Assembly: GCA_964521065.1 (NCBI GenBank)
Contig: CAZFPQ010000186.1
Location: 1-14,493, forward strand
Source of the DNA: CAYVAP01 sp964521065
GTDB taxonomy: Bacteria; Bacteroidota; Bacteroidia; J057
Reading direction: 5' to 3'
Length of the DNA stretch: 14,493 nucleotides
Part shown: piece after piece, positions 7,648 through 14,207 of the stretch
Numbering within the stretch: position 1 is the first letter of the stretch
How the letters are laid out: each line of letters opens with the position of its first letter
The notes under the pieces: generated by a model
The model's input: the letters and a program-made list of their open reading frames with translations, nothing else
Told to the model about the DNA's origin: nothing
The model's database searches: none
Program-made: the position numbers and the translations under genes

Positions 7648-7694
7648 TCCTCCCGACAAGTCGGGATGCAGCAAACCAACTGAGCTAAGAGCCC
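7621..7694 (-). pseudogene. Degenerate tRNA-Val copy with altered D and anticodon arms
   Basis: The 5' acceptor strand and D-loop start (GGGCTCTTAGCTCAGTTGGT) and the whole T arm and 3' acceptor match the intact tRNA-Val at 7974-8048. The middle does not. The right D-stem strand GAGC has become CTGC, and the anticodon arm is TCCCGACTTGTCGGGA: a TCCCG/CGGGA stem with a 6-nt loop where 7 are needed. It is one base shorter than the intact gene (74 against 75), and no normal anticodon can be assigned. It is probably not a working tRNA, although the acceptor and T arms would still fold. Confidence 0.8.
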
Positions 7695-7939
7695 TTGATC
7701 AATTTTTCCAGAAAAGGACGGCTTTTTTGTGACTTGACATACCTTTCCCTCCGGTAGGCCGCGCTGCGCGTTTCGAATTTCTCCGAATGAACCAACTCCC
7801 AGGGAAGTCCTGCCCGGGTATATCGGCTACGTCCAGCGTTGTGTCGCTTGAGGCGATCAGAAATATTGCCCGTACTCCCGACATAGTACCGATCTAGAGA
7901 GGAACTGTATAAAATGTAAAACCAGTAGCTTGATTCCAT
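7685..7939 (-). CDS. Small GIY-YIG (URI-type) endonuclease
   Basis: This is a stand-alone GIY-YIG nuclease of about 84 residues from ATG 7939. The motif appears as FYILY (7-11) and YYVGST (18-23), with the conserved Arg at R29 (RLKRH) and the metal-binding Glu at E65 (RRERYVK). The ARSRYT-like, PWELV and TRSAA stretches and the end KSRPFLEKLI are typical of bacterial URI nucleases. A GTG at 7945 could add two residues. The gene starts immediately after the terminator T run of tRNA-Val, and its last codons and TAG stop (GGC TCT TAG) are the first bases of the degenerate tRNA copy. No promoter of its own is visible, so expression would need read-through from tRNA-Val. The target is unknown. Confidence 0.9.
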   Translation of the reverse strand: MESSYWFYILYSSSLDRYYVGSTGNISDRLKRHNAGRSRYTRAGLPWELVHSEKFETRSAAYRRERYVKSQKSRPFLEKLIKGS

Positions 7940-7942
7940 AAA

Positions 7943-7975
7943 CACAAAAAGCAGCCATCTCTGACTGCTTTTGTG
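7943..7975 (-). terminator. Terminator hairpin after tRNA-Val
   Basis: A stem of CTGCTTTTGTG against CACAAAAAGCAG with a roughly 10-nt loop and a T run on the minus strand, beginning right at the tRNA 3' end. The GIY-YIG start codon follows within a few bases of the T run. Confidence 0.7.
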
Positions 7976-8000
7976 GGCCCTACTGGACTCGAACCAGTGA
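7943..8000. repeat. 58-bp direct repeat, right copy (terminator plus tRNA-Val 3' end)
   Basis: Identical to 7590-7647. This copy belongs to the intact tRNA-Val and is presumably the ancestral one. Confidence 0.9.
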
Positions 8001-8048
8001 CCCCCTGCTTGTAAGGCAGGTGCTCTGAACCAACTGAGCTAAGAGCCC
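7974..8048 (-). tRNA. tRNA-Val (anticodon UAC)
   Basis: A full cloverleaf of 75 nt can be drawn. Acceptor GGGCTCT pairs with AGGGCCC, with one G-T pair. The D stem is GCTC/GAGC, the anticodon stem CCTGC/GCAGG with loop CTTACAA, and the T arm ACTGG TTCGAGT CCAGT; the discriminator base is A. The anticodon TAC reads valine GTA and related codons. The bases after the discriminator are CAA, so the CCA end is not encoded. It is the only intact tRNA in the window and sits between two damaged copies of itself. Confidence 0.96.
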
Positions 8049-8074
8049 TAATGAAAATAACGATGGACTTTTTC

Positions 8075-8129
8075 CCAGTGATTCTCCCGATGTAATCGGG
8101 ATGCTCTGAACCAACTGAGCTAAGAGCCC
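8075..8129 (-). pseudogene. 3'-truncated tRNA-Val-like fragment
   Basis: The first 30 bases, from GGGCTCTTAGCTCAGTTGGT onward, are identical to tRNA-Val through the D arm. The anticodon arm is TCCCGATTACATCGGGA, a TCCCG/CGGGA stem with a 7-nt loop that still shows anticodon TAC. Similarity ends after ACTGG, so most of the T arm and the 3' acceptor strand are missing. It lies between the predicted promoter and the intact tRNA, and would be transcribed as part of the leader. Confidence 0.8.
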
Positions 8130-8176
8130 TGAAACAATTAGGTGTCTGAATCAGCTACCTTTTTGTTTTGGTTGTG

Positions 8177-8207
8177 CAAAGGTGAAGGTCTTTTCTGAAT
8201 TATGCAA
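8177..8207 (-). promoter_or_regulatory. Putative promoter of the tRNA-Val cluster
   Basis: On the minus strand, TTG (8207-8205) is followed after 20 nt by CACCTTTG (8184-8177). This matches the Bacteroidota consensus TTG-(19 to 21)-TAnnTTTG except at one base. Transcription would start about 40 bp before the tRNA-like fragment at 8129. Confidence 0.5.
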
Positions 8208-8258
8208 ATAGAAAGGAAAGAAAATTTGGCCTCCTTACTAAACTTAGTCATCCCTTTT

Positions 8259-8783
8259 CTAATCCTCTTTTTTGCTGCGGTTGAACATCTTAAAGAGCAT
8301 ATTGAAGAACCAGTTGCGCTCGGACTTGATCACGATCTCTAAAAAGCGATCAGCTTGATTGACAATGTTGCTGAGGTTTTCTACGGAGTGCTTAAAGGTC
8401 TGCACTTCAGGATCCTCGGTGTCTCCTTCCACATGCTTAATCTCTTCCAACACCTTGGCCACAGGTTTGAGTTCTCGCTTGCGTCGCTCCAGGATCACCT
8501 GCTGAGCCACCTGCCAAATGTCTTTCTCGGCGTAGAAATAATCCCGGCGCTCCCCCGCTTTATGTTCCTTGCTGACCAAGCCCCAATCAATCAGACCGCG
8601 GAGATTCATGTTCGCGTTTCCGCGAGAAATATTCAAGGATTCCATGATCTCATCCGCAGAAAGAGACTCTGGGGTAATGAGCAATAAAGCATGGATCTGG
8701 GCCATGGTGCGGGTGATCCCCCAATTGGTGCCCAAGGCCCCCCAAGCTTGAATGAATTTCTCTTTGGCTTCGTCTATTTGCAT
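8259..8783 (-). CDS. GbsR/MarR-type winged-helix transcription regulator
   Basis: The protein has 174 residues from ATG 8783. A winged helix spans about residues 20-92: TMAQIHALLLITPESLSADE, ESLNISRGNANMNLRGLIDWGLV as the recognition-helix region, and a wing with GERRDYFYAEKD. The pattern SRGNxxxNLRxLxxWGLV is typical of the GbsR branch of MarR regulators. The C-terminal part is helical and charged, probably for dimerisation. The frame can be extended to ATG 8819, but those 12 extra residues (MLNDGSNAYLCC) are not family-like and would start inside the promoter elements, so 8783 is preferred. It lies 94 bp downstream of the amidohydrolase gene on the same strand but has its own promoter. Its target is unknown. 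Confidence 0.9.
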   Translation of the reverse strand: MQIDEAKEKFIQAWGALGTNWGITRTMAQIHALLLITPESLSADEIMESLNISRGNANMNLRGLIDWGLVSKEHKAGERRDYFYAEKDIWQVAQQVILERRKRELKPVAKVLEEIKHVEGDTEDPEVQTFKHSVENLSNIVNQADRFLEIVIKSERNWFFNMLFKMFNRSKKED

Positions 8784-8787
8784 ACAA

Positions 8788-8819
8788 CAAAGATAGGCAT
8801 TTGATCCATCATTCAGCAA
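8788..8819 (-). promoter_or_regulatory. Near-consensus Bacteroidota promoter of the GbsR-like gene
   Basis: On the minus strand, TTG (8819-8817, within a TTTTTG run) is followed after 21 nt by TATCTTTG (8795-8788), a full match to TAnnTTTG. Only 4 nt separate the -7 box from ATG 8783, so the mRNA would start at or next to the start codon. Confidence 0.65.
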
Positions 8820-8877
8820 AAACTGAAAATATCGAAACTTGTTTTTCTGAAATAATCAGCAACAAAAGAACGATCTC

Positions 8878-10470
8878 CTATTTTTCGCCTCGAATCCCAG
8901 GTTGTAGAATCTCGAATTCTTCCTCGGCCTTTGCTTTGGCCACCATTTTGGCCACGTCGGCTAACAATTGCTTGGCGTCAAATACGATTCCATCTTTGAT
9001 GGTATACTTTACGCCGCCTACCCGAACGACCTCGTTGTCATCGGTCAGCCGAATGGCCCCCGTCCCATACAGCACCTTGAAATTCGCCAAGGGATTTTCT
9101 TCTACCAAGACCAAATCCGCCAATTTTCCCACCTCTACACTCCCAATTTCTTCTTGCATCTTCAGGGCCTCTGCCCCTTTAATGGTCGCAGACATCAAGA
9201 CTTCCAAGGGGTGGAACCCGGCCTCGCGCAGCAGTTCTAGCTCTCGAATATAGGCAAAGCCGTAAAGCTGAAAAATGAAACCTGAATCAGAACCCGTGGT
9301 GACGCGTCCTCCCCGGTTCTTGTACTCATTCACAAAAGTCATCCATAGCTGATAGTTACGCTTCCAGTCTACCTCTTGATTGGTACCCCAGTCGTGCCAA
9401 TAGCTGCCATGGCTCACCTTGCTAGGCTGATAAAAGCGCCAAAGGCTGGGCAAGGTGTAGGTTTCATGCCATTCTGCCCGACGGGCCCGCATCAAGTCTC
9501 GACTGGCCTCATAGATGTTGAAGGTGGGGTCTAGGGTAAAGTCGCGGGCCAAAAGGGTATCCATCACCGTATTCCAATGGGTGGAAAAAGGAGGGGCAGC
9601 CTGCTCCCATAGTCGACCCGCTTCGTGGAATCGGTCTTGTTCGTTGTTATAGTTGTAGGTTGCGGGGTAGTTTTGGATGATCCGATCAGAGAAAAGCGCC
9701 TCGGGCAAGCCATACCAATGTTCCATGGAGGTGAGCCCTAGGCCGGAGGTGAACAAGACATTGGAGCGAACTACGTCCAACTGGGCATGGTGACAAGCTG
9801 AGCCTAAGCCCAGACGCTTCGCTTCATCTAGAGCCGCCGCCATGATGTTGGCTCTTGCCCCAAAAAACTTAATGCCCGATGCCCCCTGCTCGTGAATGTC
9901 ACGAACCCACTCACGCGCTTCTCCAGGAGTGCTAATGGTTCCATCAAAGCCCTGTCCAAAGCCCACGTAGGAAATAATCCGAGGAGCCGTAATCTGGTTC
10001 TGTGCGCTAAGTTTTTCATGCTTGAGCGTCCAACTCAAGCCATTGAAGCTACCAGGCTCGCGTACCGTGGTCACCCCATGGGCCATCCAAAGTTTGAAGA
10101 CATATTCTGGATTGGTGCCTTGGGCATTACCGCCGATGTGCCCATGCATATCTACGAATCCTGGCAAGAGGTACATGCCCTCGGCCTCAATTTCGCGCCC
10201 TCCCTCAGCTAGCCGAGGTCGACGACCGGGATCAATGGGTACGCCGGGATAGCCGACATTCGCAATCTGGGTAATCCGGTTGTTTTCTACCACCACATCT
10301 ACGGGCCCACGAGGCGGTGCTCCCGTGCCATCAATCAAAGTAGCTCCCCGGATGATCAACTGCGGATAAGGGCCTTCTCCTTCTTCACGAGGGGGAGAAT
10401 CAGTCATCTGGGCGCTGAGCCATAAGCTACAGAGGCAAGCACATAGAACGAGAAAAGTAGACTTCAACAT
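8878..10470 (-). CDS. Exported metal-dependent amidohydrolase
   Basis: Residues 1-20 form a signal peptide, with a hydrophobic core followed by LSAQ (cleavage likely after A20), so the enzyme is probably periplasmic or outside the cell. The amidohydrolase fold follows: a β-sandwich strand with IIRGATLIDGTG (39-50); the metal motif GFVDMHGH with H109 and H111; a possible carboxylated lysine K201 in GIKFFG; candidate ligands H227/H228 (ACHHAQ) and H251 (MEHW); and D395 in TTGSDSGF. The C-terminal part has GSVEVGKLADLVLV, typical of the second sandwich. Its 530 residues suit the imidazolonepropionase-like/prolidase-like group. The substrate cannot be told; cyclic amides and dipeptides are usual in the superfamily. 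No metabolic partner gene lies beside it. Confidence 0.9.
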   Translation of the reverse strand: MLKSTFLVLCACLCSLWLSAQMTDSPPREEGEGPYPQLIIRGATLIDGTGAPPRGPVDVVVENNRITQIANVGYPGVPIDPGRRPRLAEGGREIEAEGMYLLPGFVDMHGHIGGNAQGTNPEYVFKLWMAHGVTTVREPGSFNGLSWTLKHEKLSAQNQITAPRIISYVGFGQGFDGTISTPGEAREWVRDIHEQGASGIKFFGARANIMAAALDEAKRLGLGSACHHAQLDVVRSNVLFTSGLGLTSMEHWYGLPEALFSDRIIQNYPATYNYNNEQDRFHEAGRLWEQAAPPFSTHWNTVMDTLLARDFTLDPTFNIYEASRDLMRARRAEWHETYTLPSLWRFYQPSKVSHGSYWHDWGTNQEVDWKRNYQLWMTFVNEYKNRGGRVTTGSDSGFIFQLYGFAYIRELELLREAGFHPLEVLMSATIKGAEALKMQEEIGSVEVGKLADLVLVEENPLANFKVLYGTGAIRLTDDNEVVRVGGVKYTIKDGIVFDAKQLLADVAKMVAKAKAEEEFEILQPGIRGEK

Positions 10471-10652
10471 ACTGATTAGGGAATAGAGTAGTGAGATCTA
10501 CTTAATTTGGGATAAAAAACTGAAAATTCCACAACCCGGAAATAGAGGGCACTTTGGCCCTACCCCTCCACTAGGAATTTCCCAATAGCTCAAATTATGC
10601 TTCGCAAGAACTTATCAAAACGGCCTCCCCACAGAGCCTGCCTAGTGCTTTC

Positions 10653-11348
10653 CTATATCTTTTTCAACTTCTCTAAATAGATGATCAGCTGATGACGGTC
10701 ATAATAGATCGCCTTTTCGGCTTTGAGCTTTGCCAATGCAGAGGTCACCGAGGGCCGCGAAGTATGGTTGATCAAGGCAATATCACGGTGGGTCAAAAAG
10801 CTGGGAACAAAGGCGACCCCATCCCGAATTTTGCCATACTCCTCACCAAGAAATATCAAGAAATGCCGAATGCGCTGGGGAACATCGTGAAAAGCCAATG
10901 AGGACAGTTGACGCTGCAATTTGAGGCCCTGCTTTTGCTGAGCTTGGAGCACTTTCTGGACAAAGGCTGGCTGGTGACGCAAAGCCCGGCGAATCACTGG
11001 AGCTTCGTATACCTTCACTTCTAGGGCTGAAAGGGCCTGGGCATTTTCATGGGTCAAGTTTGACGTCCCCAGAAAGTTGCCTAGCAAATCTCCAGGCTGC
11101 AGCATGCACAAGATGGTCTCACGCCCATCTTCAGCGTAAGTGCTAAACTTAAGGTATCCTTTGACGATTTCGTAGCCACGGGTGAGCGGCTCAGCATCTA
11201 GGTACAGAAACTCCCCCTTTTTAAATGAAAGTCGATACGTGTCGTTTTGGGTCAAGTCCACAGAAATCTGAGGTGCGACCCCTGGAATATAGCTAGCCTG
11301 CCCTGGGTCACCTGCGCCAAGGCCAGGGACCGTTAAAGAGATATCCAT
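10653..11348 (-). CDS. Crp/Fnr-family transcription regulator
   Basis: This is a two-domain regulator of 231 residues. A cyclic-nucleotide-binding-like barrel spans about 38-118 (FKKGEFLYLDAEP, GYLKFSTYAEDGRETIL, LQPGDLLGN). A linking helix follows, and a winged helix spans about 155-225, with the helix-turn-helix at THRDIALINHTSRPSVTSAL (186-205). The phosphate-binding cassette that holds cAMP in Crp (GE...RxA) is not recognisable after GDLLGN, and no Cys cluster for an iron-sulfur centre is seen, so the signal is unknown. The first 30 residues are Gly/Pro-rich and probably disordered. It starts 56 bp after the glucosidase stop on the same strand, so the two may share a transcript. Confidence 0.93.
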   Translation of the reverse strand: MDISLTVPGLGAGDPGQASYIPGVAPQISVDLTQNDTYRLSFKKGEFLYLDAEPLTRGYEIVKGYLKFSTYAEDGRETILCMLQPGDLLGNFLGTSNLTHENAQALSALEVKVYEAPVIRRALRHQPAFVQKVLQAQQKQGLKLQRQLSSLAFHDVPQRIRHFLIFLGEEYGKIRDGVAFVPSFLTHRDIALINHTSRPSVTSALAKLKAEKAIYYDRHQLIIYLEKLKKI

Positions 11349-11404
11349 GATGTTTTTACTTTATGCCTTTGCTTGGAGGTTAAAAATAAACGTTCACAAA
11401 AAGA

Positions 11405-14071
11405 TCACGCTTTGCTTTTGGCTGTACTTTTTTTCCATCCTACCCGATCTATCAGCTCCGCTACGAGTCCTGTCCAACCGGTCTGATGCGAAGCGCCCAG
11501 ACCTCTGCCCGTATCTCCGTGGAAATACTCATAGAACAAGATCAGGTCTCGGTAATGCGGGTCATGGTGGTATTCATTATAGTCGCCGTGGACGATTCGT
11601 TGCCCACTTTCATTGCGGGTAAAGATGCTGATCAAACGCTGAGAAATGTCGTCTGCGGCGGTGTCTAGGTTTACCCATTGGCCAGACCCACTGGGGCATT
11701 CAACTTGCAATTTATCTTCAAAAAAGCGGTGATAAGTCCGCAGAGATTGAATCAGCAGATAGTTCATGGGAAACCAGACCGGCCCTCGCCAGTTGGAGTT
11801 GCCCCCGAATAGATTGGTCTCACTTTCCCCCGCCTCATACTTCAACCCAAAGTCTTGGCCTTCGATGTTCACCACGTAGGGAGTCTCGTGGATTTTCGAC
11901 AGCGAACGAATACCGCCTGGGCTGAAAAACTCGTCTTCATCTAACAAGGCATGGAGCAATCGCTGCAAGCGGTCTTTGGGAACCAAAGACAGCAGAATAT
12001 CCCGATCCTCGTGAAAAGACTCAATGACCAAGTGCTTGTCTTGATGATCGCGGTAATTCATGAACCAGCGCAAGCGACGGTGGAAATCGGGCAATCGCTT
12101 TAGTTGATCTTCCTCGATGATCAGGGTCGCAAAGAGGGAGGAAAGGCCCACCAAGGAGCGCACTTTGAGCGGAATGTAACGTCCATCTGGCAGCGCCAAA
12201 ATGTCGTAGAAGAATTCTTCCTCGGGGTCCCAAGAGCCCACCCAATCCTCACCGATGCGATTGAGCGAGGAAGCGATGTAGACAAAATGTTCAAAAAACT
12301 TGGTGGCCATGTCTTCATAGGCCACGCCTTCCTCGCCGAGGATGAGAGCCATTTCTAACATATTCAGGCTGTACATGGCCATCCAGGCAGTGCCATCGGC
12401 CTGCTCTAGGTGGCCTCCACCAGGAATGTGGCTGCTGCGGTCAAAGACTCCAATGTTGTCCAATCCTAGGAAGCCTCCCTCAAAGACATTGTTGCCATTG
12501 TGGTCTTTGCGGTTGACCCACCAGGTGAAGTTGATTAAGAGCTTTTGGAAAACCCGCTTCAAAAACTCTTTGTCTCCCTTGCCCGTCTGCTGCTCTTCCA
12601 TTTTGTACATCTGCAGACAAGCCCAGGCATGTACAGGGGGATTCACATCGCTAAAAGACCACTCGTAAGCCGGGATTTGTCCGTTGGGGTGCATGTACCA
12701 TTCTCGAAGGAACAGCACCAGTTGGTTTTTGGCAAACTCTAGGTCCACCATGGCCAAAGGAACACAGTGAAAAGCTAGGTCCCAGGCCGCATACCATGGA
12801 TACTCCCATTTGTCAGGCATGGAAATGATGTCCTCATTGTTGAGGTGTTGCCACTCCCGATTGCGGCCAAAACGACGAGAATTGGGCGGCTCAGGCTGCC
12901 CAGGGTCTCCTTCTAGCCAGCGGGGGATGTCGATGTGAAAGTACTGCTTGGTCCAAAGCATGCCGGCAAAGGCCTGGCGCTGGATATTGGCCAGATCGGC
13001 GTCCTCTCCCTTGATGAAACTGCCGTAGAATTCGTCGGCCTCTTGTTCTCTCAGCTTGAAGGTGTCGTCATAGGATTTGCCCAGCGCGGTCTTGGGGTCT
13101 TGCAGTTTGGTGCTGAGCCGCAGGCGAATGCTCACTTCCTCTCCGTACACCAATTCTCGCTTATAGACGGGGGCAAACTTGCTGCCCTCATGATCCGGAG
13201 AAACTGCCTCCCACTCGTCTTCGATCAACGCTCGGTGAAAAGCATCCTTGACGTAGGGCTGCTCATTGGGCTCATCGAATAGTCGCTCGGTATTGGTTTC
13301 ATTTTCCGTAAAGAGGGTCCAATCCGAACCTTCAAAATAGAAGTAATAAGTTCCCAATTCAGGATGCTCCGCTTTGACGTAGGGTTGACCTTTTTTGTGC
13401 TTTTCTAGGCTCAGTCGGGGCTTCTCTTTCATTTCTTTGAAGGCCCACAAGTTGCGGAACCAAAGATTGGGCAAAATCCAGATAGGAGCGGTGTTTCGTC
13501 CCCGATTGACTACCCGGATTTTTATCAAGATGTCCTCTTCACTCTTCTTGGCATACTCGGTGTAGACGTCAAAATAATTGTTGGTGGAAAAGGCCTTGGT
13601 ATCCAGCAGCTCATATTCGGGATCGAGGCGACCCAGCTTTTGATTGCTCAGCTTCAGGTCAGAATAGGGAAAAGCTGCATGCGGATACTTGTAGAGGTGC
13701 TTCATGTAGGCGTGGGTCGGCAAACTGTCTAAGTAGTAATACAGCTCCTTCACGTCCTCGGCGTGGTTGCCTTCTGGTCCGGTCAGCCCATAAAGGCGTT
13801 CCTTAAGAATGGGGTCATGGCCATTCCATAGGCCCAGCGCGAAACACATACGCTGCCGATCATCAGAAATGCCCGACAGGCCATCTTCTCCCCAGCGATA
13901 CACGCGCGATCGGGCGTGGTCATGCGGAAAAGATCCCCAGGCATCTCCATTGGCGCTATAGTCTTCCCTTACCGTGCCCCATTGGCGTTCACTGAGGTAA
14001 GGGCCCCATTTGAGCCATTTTTTTCCTCCTTGGTAAGTGTCCTTGAGTCGTTGGTGTTCTTGGGTCTTCAT
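11405..14071 (-). CDS. GH63/MGH1-like family glucosidase
   Basis: This 888-residue protein has no signal peptide, so it is probably cytoplasmic. The N-terminal part (about 1-370) is β-rich and typical of large MGH1-like proteins (GPYLSERQWGTVREDYS, WGSFPHDHARSRVYRWGEDG). The (α/α)6 catalytic barrel follows (about 370-888): YPWYAAWDLAFH with the likely general acid D431; GQIPAYEWSFSDVNPPVHAW; WRGPVWFPMNY; and FYEYFHGDTGRGLGASHQTGW near the end, where E848 is the probable base. GH63 enzymes cleave α-glucosides or α-mannosyl-glycerate and glycolate with inversion. The natural substrate cannot be decided here; a role with intracellular compatible solutes or oligosaccharides is plausible. A palindrome and a -7-like box lie upstream, and a Crp/Fnr gene follows downstream. 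Confidence 0.9.
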   Translation of the reverse strand: MKTQEHQRLKDTYQGGKKWLKWGPYLSERQWGTVREDYSANGDAWGSFPHDHARSRVYRWGEDGLSGISDDRQRMCFALGLWNGHDPILKERLYGLTGPEGNHAEDVKELYYYLDSLPTHAYMKHLYKYPHAAFPYSDLKLSNQKLGRLDPEYELLDTKAFSTNNYFDVYTEYAKKSEEDILIKIRVVNRGRNTAPIWILPNLWFRNLWAFKEMKEKPRLSLEKHKKGQPYVKAEHPELGTYYFYFEGSDWTLFTENETNTERLFDEPNEQPYVKDAFHRALIEDEWEAVSPDHEGSKFAPVYKRELVYGEEVSIRLRLSTKLQDPKTALGKSYDDTFKLREQEADEFYGSFIKGEDADLANIQRQAFAGMLWTKQYFHIDIPRWLEGDPGQPEPPNSRRFGRNREWQHLNNEDIISMPDKWEYPWYAAWDLAFHCVPLAMVDLEFAKNQLVLFLREWYMHPNGQIPAYEWSFSDVNPPVHAWACLQMYKMEEQQTGKGDKEFLKRVFQKLLINFTWWVNRKDHNGNNVFEGGFLGLDNIGVFDRSSHIPGGGHLEQADGTAWMAMYSLNMLEMALILGEEGVAYEDMATKFFEHFVYIASSLNRIGEDWVGSWDPEEEFFYDILALPDGRYIPLKVRSLVGLSSLFATLIIEEDQLKRLPDFHRRLRWFMNYRDHQDKHLVIESFHEDRDILLSLVPKDRLQRLLHALLDEDEFFSPGGIRSLSKIHETPYVVNIEGQDFGLKYEAGESETNLFGGNSNWRGPVWFPMNYLLIQSLRTYHRFFEDKLQVECPSGSGQWVNLDTAADDISQRLISIFTRNESGQRIVHGDYNEYHHDPHYRDLILFYEYFHGDTGRGLGASHQTGWTGLVAELIDRVGWKKSTAKSKA

Positions 14072-14113
14072 CTGCTTATGTGTTTGTCAATCCCTAGCGC
14101 TTGGCGTTCCAAC

Positions 14114-14127
14114 CGATTCATGAATCG
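14114..14127. repeat. 14-bp perfect palindrome in the glucosidase leader
   Basis: CGATTCATGAATCG lies 43 bp upstream of the glucosidase start and inside its predicted leader. It could form a short hairpin or bind a dimeric protein; a chance occurrence cannot be excluded. Confidence 0.35.
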
Positions 14128-14160
14128 CGGAACTGAAAGGCTTTGACTACAAGGTATGAC

Positions 14161-14168
14161 CAAAACTA
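14161..14168 (-). promoter_or_regulatory. Candidate -7 box of the glucosidase gene
   Basis: TAGTTTTG on the minus strand matches TAnnTTTG fully. No TTG lies 19-21 nt upstream, where the palindrome 14188-14207 is found instead. Promoters lacking a good -33 box often rely on an activator. A leader of about 85 nt would result. Confidence 0.4.
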
Positions 14169-14187
14169 GCGGATGTCCACTTCTCAG

Positions 14188-14207
14188 GGTGTTACCAAGG
14201 TAACACC
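14188..14207. promoter_or_regulatory. 20-bp palindrome upstream of the glucosidase (putative operator)
   Basis: GGTGTTACC, two bases, then GGTAACACC: 9-bp perfect arms, extended by TCTC/GAGA with one bulged base. It sits 20-39 bp upstream of the candidate -7 box, overlapping the place of a -33 element, which suits a dimeric regulator site. A terminator for a plus-strand transcript is the alternative, as GAGAAATTTTT follows, but no plus-strand gene ends here. Confidence 0.5.

Noticed and set aside
7466..7732. Plus-strand frame of 88 codons over the tRNA region (contains GPYWTRTSDPPDKSG)
   Set aside because: It is the complement of tRNA-Val and its terminator joined to the out-of-frame end of pnkp. 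Such products are a common annotation artefact.
7590..8130. CRISPR array, because of the repeated short sequences
   Set aside because: The repeats are tRNA-Val copies and terminators of uneven spacing, with no regular spacers and no cas genes.
8801..9253. Plus-strand frame of 150 codons
   Set aside because: It is antisense to the well-supported amidohydrolase and GbsR start regions, is Ser/Thr-rich and has no family resemblance.
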